From contig JBEANQ010000099.1 in the NCBI GenBank assembly GCA_041165345.1, forward strand, positions 1 through 9,658: a stretch of 9,658 nucleotides of DNA, given 5' to 3'. A program made the position numbers and the translations under genes. This document shows, one piece after another, positions 1 to 5,830 of this stretch (positions within the stretch are counted from its first letter, which is position 1; the number at the start of each line of letters is the position of its first letter). The notes beneath the pieces are model-generated. The model saw only the letters and a list, made by a program, of their open reading frames with translations, did no database searches and had not been told where the DNA came from. This DNA comes from JBBKWH01 sp041165345 (GTDB lineage Bacteria > Pseudomonadota > Gammaproteobacteria > Pseudomonadales > Moraxellaceae).

Positions 1-1
1 A

Positions 2-382
2 TCAAGCACCCAAACCGCCGATGGCTGTGATGGCATTCAACTCTATCGGGCAAATTTTTTACCCCGACTGCTCAAACCACACGCCCGACCGGCACATTGT
101 CCGGTTCAATTGATTGTGCCAACCCACGATGCCTATGTCGGCGCACAACTGTTTAGTGATCTGCATCAGTGGGTGGCCGAGCTGTATCGACGAGACATTC
201 AAGCCAGCCATTGGTTACCGCTCAGCCAGCCTCAGGTCTTGGCCGAGTGGATTGATCAGTTTGTCCACGGTATTGAATCCGGTCAAATGCCAGTCAGCCT
301 ACGTGCATGTCGAGTCATGCCAGACTCTGCCGCCGCTGGTGTTGATATTGATGTGAACCATTGTCTGACTCAAGGAGCTTAA
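2..382 (+). CDS. Alpha/beta hydrolase, C-terminal part (5' end outside window)
   Basis: This is the C-terminal ~126 residues of an alpha/beta-fold hydrolase; the reading frame is open from base 2, so the gene starts upstream of the window. The segment carries the last two parts of a hydrolase triad. An Asp sits in 'VPTHDAYVG' (codon 128-130), where the acid residue after strand beta-7 belongs. A His sits in 'SHWLPLS' (codon 209-211), in the usual position before the last helix. The nucleophile elbow would lie upstream and is not visible. The sequence resembles the epoxide-hydrolase/haloalkane-dehalogenase-like branch (EphD-like hydrolase domains), but the substrate cannot be told. No dehydrogenase domain follows the hydrolase domain. 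The TAA stop (380-382) lies 2 bases before the next ATG, and that gene's ribosome binding site lies inside this one, so the two are almost certainly one operon and translationally coupled. Confidence 0.8.
   Translation, partial: SSTQTADGCDGIQLYRANFLPRLLKPHARPAHCPVQLIVPTHDAYVGAQLFSDLHQWVAELYRRDIQASHWLPLSQPQVLAEWIDQFVHGIESGQMPVSLRACRVMPDSAAAGVDIDVNHCLTQGA
372..377 (+). promoter_or_regulatory. Ribosome binding site deciding the start of the PF10118 gene
   Basis: AAGGAG lies 7 bases before the ATG at 385 and within the final codons of the upstream hydrolase gene. It favours 385 over the in-frame TTG at 361 and implies coupled translation of the two genes. Confidence 0.75.
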
Positions 383-384
383 CC

Positions 385-1296
385 ATGTCCGCCGTCCTTC
401 ATCATCCAATTGTGGCACGCAAAGTGCGCTTTGATTTTCAACAAACGCCCTTGCATTGGGTTCCACAAGATCCCTTTACCACCCACGCCATTAATCCGTT
501 GCATTTGCTGCTTCCAGCTGGCGAGTTGTGGTTTTGTCGGGTCTACAACCGCGCGCTGCCTTTGATCAGTGATGCGCAACTGTTGGCAGACGTCAAAGGG
601 TTTATTGGGCAAGAAGCCATTCACTCTCGCGCACACAGTCAGGTGCTTCACTACTATCAGCAACATGGCCTTGATACCGCAGGCTATACCCGCATGGTCG
701 AGATGCTGTTTAACCAATTGCTCGGCCAACAACCGTTGCAGCAGGCATGGCTCGGCCAATTACTGGGCGAACGGTGGCTGGTGTTTCAGGTTGGGGTGAT
801 TGCCGCCATTGAGCATTTCACCTGTGTCTTGGGGCAATGGGTATTGTCTGAGCAGTCGTTAGATCATCTAGATGCCACCATGTTAGACCTGATCCGGTGG
901 CATGGCGCAGAAGAAATCGAGCATCGCAGTGTGGCCTATGATTTATTTGCCCACTTGTGCCAAACCCGCCTTGGTTTTTATGTCAGCCGACAAGCCCTGA
1001 TGGCCTTGGTGACACCCATCTTTCTGGGGATTTGGTTTAAAGGCGTGCAGTTTATGATTCAGCAAGATGCACAAGCCCCCGCGCATTTGCCGACCAGTGT
1101 CTGGGGCATTGTGCGACGCTTTGAGCAAGTGGCCGCCACCCAGCACACCTTGCCCTCATTGCGCTTATTGTTTGGCTCGTTAGTGCGTTGGGCAAAACCC
1201 AGCTATCACCCCGTACAAGAGGCCGATACTCAGCAAGCGCTTGACTATTTGGCACGCTCACCCGCCGCCCTTGCTGCAACTATACGTCCGTGTTGA
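385..1296 (+). CDS. PF10118-family predicted metal-dependent hydrolase (diiron-like)
   Basis: A 303-residue protein of the 'predicted metal-dependent hydrolase' family (PF10118), recognised from 'TPLHWVPQDPF', 'LLLPAGELWF' and 'GFIGQEAIHSRAH'. The ATG at 385 is chosen because AAGGAG (372-377) lies 7 bases upstream; an in-frame TTG at 361 has no such site. Candidate metal ligands, in order, are Glu47, Glu77-x2-His80, Glu143 and Glu177-x2-His180. This E / ExxH / E / ExxH order is the pattern of ferritin-like non-haem diiron carboxylate proteins, so an oxygenase or oxidase activity is at least as plausible as hydrolysis (inference). Length is normal for the family. The gene follows the alpha/beta hydrolase by 2 bases. 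Its last 52 bases overlap, on the opposite strand, the 3' end of the DJ-1-like gene. True substrate unknown. Confidence 0.85.
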   Translation: MSAVLHHPIVARKVRFDFQQTPLHWVPQDPFTTHAINPLHLLLPAGELWFCRVYNRALPLISDAQLLADVKGFIGQEAIHSRAHSQVLHYYQQHGLDTAGYTRMVEMLFNQLLGQQPLQQAWLGQLLGERWLVFQVGVIAAIEHFTCVLGQWVLSEQSLDHLDATMLDLIRWHGAEEIEHRSVAYDLFAHLCQTRLGFYVSRQALMALVTPIFLGIWFKGVQFMIQQDAQAPAHLPTSVWGIVRRFEQVAATQHTLPSLRLLFGSLVRWAKPSYHPVQEADTQQALDYLARSPAALAATIRPC

Positions 1297-2204
1297 GCAG
1301 GTTCATCCCGTGTGGTGCAATCCATGTGCTGATCAGCCAGCAGTTGAGCAAACCGCTGGCTGAAGGTATACACATCACCCGGCCAACGAGCAGACAGATA
1401 GTTGCCATCTTGCACCACCCATGCTGGACGAGACTGGTTGGCCTGATCACGCCAGACGCCGCTGGTTTTTTGCAGATAGTGCGGGGAATGTTTGGGTACA
1501 TCTAAAAAATCATCAGGGTGAGCCAACAATCGTTTGATCTCGTGTTCAACGCTCCAATAACCCACCGGCTCGCCCGCCTGTTCAGCATAGGTGCGGTAAT
1601 ACAACGGATCCCAATAGCGCGCAAACCCACGGGTCAAGCGCCATGCGGATTGCTCCATTTGCCATGTCAGCGCTGTGGTTTTGCGACCATATAACACCGA
1701 GCGACCCGTCGTCGGGGACAGGGAACGAGCCGCCAATAAAACCCCATGACACACCGCTGCAATCGGTTTGTGTTGCCCTTGCTGATCCACGGTTTCAAAA
1801 AAATCAGCCACAAAACGCTGCAATACGGTGGACTCTAAATAAGGACGCATGCCTTTAGCATGACCCCCTGCCAGCAACAGGCCATCATAATCTGCCACCT
1901 GTAACTGATCATAGCGTCGGGGTTGCCGAAAATTGGTATCTTGGGTCATGGCTGCATACGCTTGGCGTGCGCTGTGCTGCGCGCGTAACAACCGCCCAAT
2001 CAGTGTAATTTTTTTTAAGACAGGCACTTGCCCCCACACATCTAGACCTTGACCTGTCAGCATGATGGGGTCGGCATGTGCCATTTGACCATCTGGCGTC
2101 GCAAACACCACCTGATGCCCAGCCGCCCGCAGCGTCTGCCAACTGACGGCCGCTTCAGTTGGGTCAAAGTCATGTAAGGGCAGCGGCATGATTACGGTCA
2201 ACAT
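1245..2204 (-). CDS. DJ-1/PfpI family (class I glutamine amidotransferase-like) protein
   Basis: A 319-residue protein of the DJ-1/PfpI superfamily, which includes Hsp31-like chaperone/deglycases and cysteine hydrolases. Visible hallmarks are Glu17 in 'DPTEAAVSW' (the acidic residue near the nucleophile in DJ-1 proteins), 'LLLAGGHAKGM' around residues 109-119, and the nucleophile elbow 'AAVCHG' with Cys152 followed by His153. It is longer than minimal DJ-1 proteins (about 190 residues): a roughly 130-residue C-terminal extension contains 'GNYLSARWPGD', seen in the longer PfpI-like subfamily. The start is placed at the ATG at 2204, with GAAGAG 9 bases upstream; ATG 2210 is equally in frame. 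A longer start at ATG 2267 also has AAAAAGG 8 bases upstream but adds residues unlike the family. It is divergent from the Ada-like gene and overlaps the PF10118 gene tail-to-tail by 52 bp. Substrate not determinable; handling of glycated or electrophile-damaged molecules is inference. Confidence 0.85.
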   Translation of the reverse strand: MLTVIMPLPLHDFDPTEAAVSWQTLRAAGHQVVFATPDGQMAHADPIMLTGQGLDVWGQVPVLKKITLIGRLLRAQHSARQAYAAMTQDTNFRQPRRYDQLQVADYDGLLLAGGHAKGMRPYLESTVLQRFVADFFETVDQQGQHKPIAAVCHGVLLAARSLSPTTGRSVLYGRKTTALTWQMEQSAWRLTRGFARYWDPLYYRTYAEQAGEPVGYWSVEHEIKRLLAHPDDFLDVPKHSPHYLQKTSGVWRDQANQSRPAWVVQDGNYLSARWPGDVYTFSQRFAQLLADQHMDCTTRDEPAQHGRIVAARAAGERAK

Positions 2205-2356
2205 GGGCATGGTCTCTTCATCATCAACACAAAACAGTTCGTCTGACCATAAGCCATTCATGAGCATGATTCATGCCTTTTTGGTGCACGCCACCGCCTA
2301 ATGTTTGACATACCCAATACACTGCAACAATCGGGTGGTGATTTGCCTGAAGGTTT

Positions 2357-2370
2357 TGTATGGTCATACA
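2357..2370. promoter_or_regulatory. Perfect 14-bp palindrome upstream of the Ada-like gene (candidate operator)
   Basis: TGTATG-GT-CATACA is a perfect inverted repeat with a 2-bp spacer, in the non-coding gap between the divergent DJ-1-like and Ada-like genes, 32 bases before the chosen ATG at 2403. Its size suits a dimeric DNA-binding protein. No convincing -35/-10 pair was seen on either strand; the best is a weak TTGCCT (2343-2348) with degenerate A/T hexamers downstream. If the Ada-like gene actually started at ATG 2301 this site would be coding, which is less likely because that start has no ribosome binding site. Confidence 0.35.
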
Positions 2371-2402
2371 TCTTTTATCTTTATGCGTTTGACAGGCTAT
2401 TT

Positions 2403-3275
2403 ATGTCCACCCCCCAGACACACGCATGGCTCACTGACTACCAACGAATGACCGAGGCATTGGCCTATATGCAGGCCATGCGCACCACTGCGCCCAGCTT
2501 GGCAGATGTTGCGCACCAAATGAATTTAAGTGAAAGCCAATGCCAGCGGCTGTTTCAACGCTGGGCAGGGATTAGCCCCAAACGGTTTTTGCAATGTTTA
2601 CAGCTCGAAACAGCCAAAACCTTGCTCGACCATGAACCCACTTTATTGGATGTTGCCGACCAAACCGGACTGTCTAGCGCAGGGCGGCTGCATGACTTAT
2701 TTGTCCACATTGAAGCCATGACCCCAGCCGAATACCGTGACGGTGGGGCAGGGCTGTGTATAGATTACGGTCATTATGCCACGCCATTTGGCTGGTTATT
2801 GTTGGCCGGAACCTCGCGTGGACTCTGTCATGGCGCCTTTGTCGATCAGGCCAGCGCTGGTCTAGACGAACTCATGCAGCGCTGGCCAAATGCAACGTGG
2901 GTCGCTCATCCACAGCGTTATCAACACCATGTGGAACACTGGTTTGACCCTTCACACGGGCTGCCACAACAGCCCATCAGTGTATTGGTTAAAGGGACTA
3001 ATTTTCAGGTGCAAGTCTGGCGCGCGCTGTTACATATTCCAGAGGGGCAGGTGTGCCACTATGCTGACATTGCAGAGCAGATCGACCGGCCACGCGCTGT
3101 GAGAGCAGTCGGTACGGCAATTGGACAAAATCCGGTGGCATGGCTCATTCCATGCCATCGAGTCATTCGGCAATCGGGCGCGCTGGGCGGCTATCGGTGG
3201 GGTTTAACCCGCAAATATTTAATGCTGACGAAAGAGCAACCGCCCAAGAACCTTGCGTATCCATCGACCGATTGA
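2403..3275 (+). CDS. Ada-like fusion: AraC-type HTH plus O6-alkylguanine-DNA methyltransferase, no N-terminal Ada domain
   Basis: A 290-residue protein with two recognisable halves. Residues about 15-113 are an AraC/XylS helix-turn-helix pair ('LADVAHQMNLSESQCQRLF' and 'LLDVADQTGLSSAGRLHDLF', ending in 'MTPAEYRDGG'). Residues about 120-280 are an Ada/Ogt-type methyltransferase with the 'NFQVQVWRAL' DNA-binding wing region, the 'RPRAVRAVGTAIGQNP' segment and the active site 'IPCHRV', in which Cys251 (codon 3153-3155) would accept the alkyl group from O6-alkylguanine. The Cys-rich N-terminal domain by which E. coli Ada senses methyl phosphotriesters is absent, so activation, if any, must work differently. 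The start at ATG 2403 has a weak CAGG 6 bases upstream. ATG 2301 would add 34 residues that look unlike any Ada domain and has no ribosome binding site. A LysR gene follows 68 bases later on the same strand. Family assignment is firm; a regulatory role is inferred. Confidence 0.9.
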   Translation: MSTPQTHAWLTDYQRMTEALAYMQAMRTTAPSLADVAHQMNLSESQCQRLFQRWAGISPKRFLQCLQLETAKTLLDHEPTLLDVADQTGLSSAGRLHDLFVHIEAMTPAEYRDGGAGLCIDYGHYATPFGWLLLAGTSRGLCHGAFVDQASAGLDELMQRWPNATWVAHPQRYQHHVEHWFDPSHGLPQQPISVLVKGTNFQVQVWRALLHIPEGQVCHYADIAEQIDRPRAVRAVGTAIGQNPVAWLIPCHRVIRQSGALGGYRWGLTRKYLMLTKEQPPKNLAYPSTD

Positions 3276-3343
3276 CCCGTGTTGGGTGATGGTGGGTTTT
3301 GCTGCTACAGTCTGGTTTGATCAAGCCATGTGATGGAGTGGGC

Positions 3344-4285
3344 GTGTCTGCTCGAATCGACCTCAACTTATTTCGGGTGTTAATCGCCATTGAAACGCAC
3401 GGCAGTATCTCGGCCGCCGCACGGGCGTTACATGTCACTCAGCCTGCGGTGAGCCATGCGCTGGGTCGGTTGCGTGAAGCACTGGGGCAACCGGTTTTTA
3501 TTCGGCAAGGCAATCGGATGATAGCCACCGAACGCACCCGCCTGATGATGCCGCACATACAGGCGCATGTTCAGGGCTTATATGCCATTTTAGAAGCCCC
3601 CGCAGCCTTTGAGCCTGCCCAGTTGCAACGGGTGTTTCATCTGGCCGTGCGTGATGTGCTGGAGTCGATTTTATTTCCGCCTTTGATGCAACATCTACAG
3701 CAACACGCGCCTTTTATCAGCATTGAAAGCCAACGGGTCTTACGCCCCCAATTTGAACATGCCCTGATGCGCCGCCGACTTGACCTCGTGCTGGATCGTA
3801 AACATTGGGTCAACCCTGATATTCATCATCAAACCGTTGGATTTGACCGGCAATGTGTGGTGGTGCGACAGGGTCATCCTTGTCTGTTGCAGGGCTTAGA
3901 CATTCAAGCGTATGCCGCAGCACGGCATGTGGCAGTCAGTCCACCCGATGCACCAGAGTCGATTGACCGCTGGCTGGGCGATCAAGGGATTACACGTCAT
4001 GTGGCGTTACGCTGTCAGCATTATGTCGCGGCCTGTCAGGTATTATTGACCACTGACTGGATGCTCACCATGCCTGCGGCGTATGCTCATCAACTGACGC
4101 TGTTACTCCCGTTGGCCATCATCGAATTTCCGCTGACCATGACCACCATTGAGTTAGTGATGTATTGGCATCAATCTGCCGAAGACGATGCGGCGCATCA
4201 GTGGTTACGCCAGCAGGTGGTGACCGTACTACCGACCTTACTCACCAGTCAAAAGTACGCTACTGAGCGCATTCCACAACAATGA
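3344..4285 (+). CDS. LysR-family transcriptional regulator (GTG start)
   Basis: A 313-residue LysR-type regulator. The N-terminal winged HTH is clear: 'IDLNLFRVLIAIETHGSIS' leads into 'AARALHVTQPAVSHALGRLR' (residues about 5-44), followed by 'GQPVFIRQGNRMIAT'. The rest is a type-2 periplasmic-binding-like effector domain ('LDLVLDRKHWVNP', 'CVVVRQGHP'). The start is taken as GTG 3344 because GGAG (3335-3338) lies 5 bases upstream and the residues after it match where LysR proteins begin; a TTG at 3299 would add 15 unrelated residues. LysR genes often regulate a divergent neighbour, but here the upstream gene (Ada-like) is co-directional, so the target is not obvious. The effector-domain look ('SIESQRVLRPQFEHALMRRRLDLVLD') is of the NodD/LinR/PcpR-like type for aromatic or aliphatic ligands (inference, low certainty). 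Confidence 0.9.
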   Translation: MSARIDLNLFRVLIAIETHGSISAAARALHVTQPAVSHALGRLREALGQPVFIRQGNRMIATERTRLMMPHIQAHVQGLYAILEAPAAFEPAQLQRVFHLAVRDVLESILFPPLMQHLQQHAPFISIESQRVLRPQFEHALMRRRLDLVLDRKHWVNPDIHHQTVGFDRQCVVVRQGHPCLLQGLDIQAYAAARHVAVSPPDAPESIDRWLGDQGITRHVALRCQHYVAACQVLLTTDWMLTMPAAYAHQLTLLLPLAIIEFPLTMTTIELVMYWHQSAEDDAAHQWLRQQVVTVLPTLLTSQKYATERIPQQ

Positions 4286-4350
4286 CCCAGCAGTCGACCA
4301 CTCGTTTGTCTGGACAGTCATGCCAACTCGCTTGACTTGAACTGACCCAA

Positions 4351-4403
4351 TTGACAGACTCGCGCCCCGCATTTGCACCGCTGTGGTGCAAACAGACTGT
4401 CAA
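4351..4403 (+). promoter_or_regulatory. Nested inverted repeats in the leader of the TRIC gene
   Basis: Two perfect inverted repeats are nested. The outer arms are TTGACAG (4351-4357) and CTGTCAA (4397-4403). The inner hairpin is TTTGCACC-GCTGT-GGTGCAAA (4372-4392; 8-bp stem, 5-base loop). The outer right arm ends at the base before the AAGAGA ribosome binding site (4404-4409) of the gene starting at 4418. Folded as RNA this would be a 5' leader structure that could influence initiation; as DNA it could be an operator. The structure is seen in the sequence; the function is inference. Confidence 0.4.
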
Positions 4404-4417
4404 AAGAGACATCGGCC

Positions 4418-5035
4418 ATGCTGCTGACCGTGCTGTACATCATTGCCATCACTGCCGAAGCCATGACCGGTGCATTGTCTGCGGGGCGGCGCAGCATGGA
4501 CTGGTTTGGTGTGGTGTTGATTGCCTGCGTCACCGCGCTCGGCGGCGGGTCAGTGCGCGACATGTTGCTGGGGCATTATCCTTTAACGTGGGTCAAACAT
4601 CCCGAATATTTGGTTTTGTGTGCATCTGCGGCGCTGATCACCGTGTTTATTGCACCCTTAATGAAGCATTTTAAATCGTTATTTTTGGTCTTAGATGCGA
4701 TTGGCTTGGTTTGTTTTACCTTGATTGGCTGTCAAATTGCCCTTAAAACAGGGCATGGCGGCGTGATTGCTGTGGTTTGCGGCATCATGACGGGGGTATT
4801 TGGCGGTATTCTGCGTGACACTCTATGCAATGATGTGCCCTTAGTCTTTCAAAAAGAACTCTACGCCAGCGTCGCTATGGCAACCGCCTGTTGTTATCTC
4901 GTCGGCCAATGGCTTGGCTTAGCTGATGACCAAAATATCCTGATCTCATTGTTTTGTGGATTTTTATTTCGGTTGCTGGCCATGCGAAACCATTGGGAAA
5001 TGCCAAAGTTTGTTTATCAAGATGACGCGCACTAA
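4418..5035 (+). CDS. UPF0126 / TRIC-family cation channel membrane protein
   Basis: A 205-residue hydrophobic inner-membrane protein of the UPF0126 family (E. coli YadS/YicG type), now grouped with trimeric intracellular cation channels. It shows the internal duplication of the family: two three-helix repeats, each with a Gly-rich bend, 'GGGSVRD' at residues 42-48 and 'GGILRD' at 129-134, followed by 'PLVFQKELYASVA'. About seven membrane segments can be drawn. Homologues trimerise and conduct monovalent cations such as K+; glycine transport has been suggested for some (family knowledge, not visible here). ATG 4418 is chosen because AAGAGA (4404-4409) lies 8 bases upstream; an in-frame TTG at 4373 falls inside the leader hairpin. 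It sits 132 bases after the LysR gene, with a structured leader, so it probably has its own control. Length is normal for the family. Confidence 0.92.
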   Translation: MLLTVLYIIAITAEAMTGALSAGRRSMDWFGVVLIACVTALGGGSVRDMLLGHYPLTWVKHPEYLVLCASAALITVFIAPLMKHFKSLFLVLDAIGLVCFTLIGCQIALKTGHGGVIAVVCGIMTGVFGGILRDTLCNDVPLVFQKELYASVAMATACCYLVGQWLGLADDQNILISLFCGFLFRLLAMRNHWEMPKFVYQDDAH

Positions 5036-5084
5036 GCTCGGTGTAGATCAGCCACTCCTGTCACTTTAGGTATTACTAATGTCG

Positions 5085-5090
5085 TATAAT
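5085..5090 (+). promoter_or_regulatory. Perfect TATAAT hexamer, possible -10 for the DUF2505 gene
   Basis: An exact sigma70 -10 hexamer lies in the 237-bp gap 5036-5272. No good -35 is visible at 16-18 bases upstream (only CACTTT/TCACTT-like sequence). If used, it would give a long leader of roughly 175 bases before ATG 5273. Other than this and the hairpin at 5220-5238, I see nothing convincing in the gap. Confidence 0.25.
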
Positions 5091-5219
5091 GTTACTTATG
5101 TTAAATAATGCACAATGTCTATACCGTGTGATGGCGTACGTGGATATCAACCGTTGTAGCCTGTAGCGTTCACGCAAATATTCGCGCCTGTCATCACTGC
5201 ATGTTACAAATGCGCCTGA

Positions 5220-5238
5220 GTTTAGACCATGACTAAAC
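5220..5238 (+). repeat. Inverted repeat upstream of the DUF2505 gene
   Basis: GTTTAG-ACCATGA-CTAAAC has perfect 6-base arms with a 7-base loop, 34 bases before the DUF2505 start. A run of seven T follows only at 5254-5260, too far away for a standard intrinsic terminator. It could be an operator or a leader hairpin. Confidence 0.3.
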
Positions 5239-5272
5239 CCCACTTCATTTGGCCTTTTTTTGGATGTTTTTG

Positions 5273-5764
5273 ATGACTCACACCTTTCAAACCGAACATG
5301 AAATTTCAGAATTTTCATTGGAGCAGCTCACCACCGCCGTTGGACAAACAGCGTTTCATGAATCATTGGTCAAAAAACTACCGGGAACAAAAGTCGTGAT
5401 TGCACGCTCTGAACGTGTGGGTGATCACTACTACATGCAACGAGAGCTTAATCTTGAAGCCAATATTCCAAAACTGGCCGAAAAATTCTTGAAAGATGCA
5501 TTACGGGTCAAGCGGATTGAACAATGGGATTTTAAAACCCTACAAATCAACCTCACCTTTATCCTCAATATGCCTGCGGAGTTCCGTCTAAAAGGCCGAA
5601 TTGTGCAACAAGATCAACGCATTTTCTTTAAGCAAGACTGGGAAGTCGATGTGCGTGTTCCACTGATTCATGGTCCTTTAGCACGCCATGCTGAAAGCGA
5701 AATACGCCGTTTTAATCAAATTGAATTTGAAGCATTTGTTGCAACACTGCGTGAATTTACATAA
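5273..5764 (+). CDS. DUF2505 domain-containing protein
   Basis: A 163-residue soluble protein that I place in DUF2505 (PF10698), a family of unknown function with a possible SRPBCC/START-like lipid- or ligand-binding fold. It begins 'MTHTFQTEHEISEFS', continues 'HYYMQRELNLEANIPKLAEKFLKDALRVKR' as a helix-rich middle, then beta-rich segments 'INLTFILNMPAEFRLKGRI' and 'IFFKQDWEVDVRVPLIHGPLARHAE', and a C-terminal helix. No signal peptide or membrane segment is visible. ATG 5273 is preferred: a GGA (5262-5264) lies 8 bases upstream and the family begins near here. ATG 5264 and TTG 5249 are in frame but have no better site. The gene stands alone, 237 bases after the TRIC gene, and converges on the fadL-type gene. 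No specific role can be assigned. Confidence 0.8.
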   Translation: MTHTFQTEHEISEFSLEQLTTAVGQTAFHESLVKKLPGTKVVIARSERVGDHYYMQRELNLEANIPKLAEKFLKDALRVKRIEQWDFKTLQINLTFILNMPAEFRLKGRIVQQDQRIFFKQDWEVDVRVPLIHGPLARHAESEIRRFNQIEFEAFVATLREFT

Positions 5765-5781
5765 CAAACGGCAGTAAACCC

Positions 5782-5808
5782 GCTCACGTAGCATCATGCT
5801 ACGTGAGC
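5782..5808. terminator. Long perfect hairpin between convergent genes
   Basis: GCTCACGTAGC-ATCAT-GCTACGTGAGC is an 11-bp perfect stem with a 5-base loop; counted to its centre it is 13 bp of symmetry around C5795. It lies 17 bases after the DUF2505 stop and 22 bases before the fadL-type stop on the other strand, the expected place for a bidirectional terminator. Neither side has a strong U tract (GGTGTTAAGG on the plus side, GGGTTTACTG on the minus side), so termination may be weak or the hairpin may mainly protect 3' ends. Confidence 0.6.
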
Positions 5809-5830
5809 CGGTGTTAAGGATTCATGCGTG

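Noticed and set aside
379..759. 126-residue open frame on the minus strand
   Set aside because: Antisense shadow of the PF10118 gene; no motif and no ribosome binding site.
2389..2394. Perfect TTGACA -35 hexamer
   Set aside because: It ends 8 bases before the chosen ATG at 2403 and no -10-like hexamer follows at 16-18 bases; a transcript from it would start inside the gene.
3276..3343. Possible terminator after the Ada-like gene (ACCC...GGGTTTT)
   Set aside because: Only 4-base arms and a short T run; too weak to call.
4351..4356. TTGACA as the -35 of the TRIC gene
   Set aside because: The hexamers 16-18 bases downstream are GC-rich and unlike TATAAT; the bases are better explained as the left arm of the nested repeat.
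5076..5318. 80-residue open frame on the minus strand
   Set aside because: Lies across a non-coding gap and the start of the DUF2505 gene, shows no recognisable motif, and its composition looks random.
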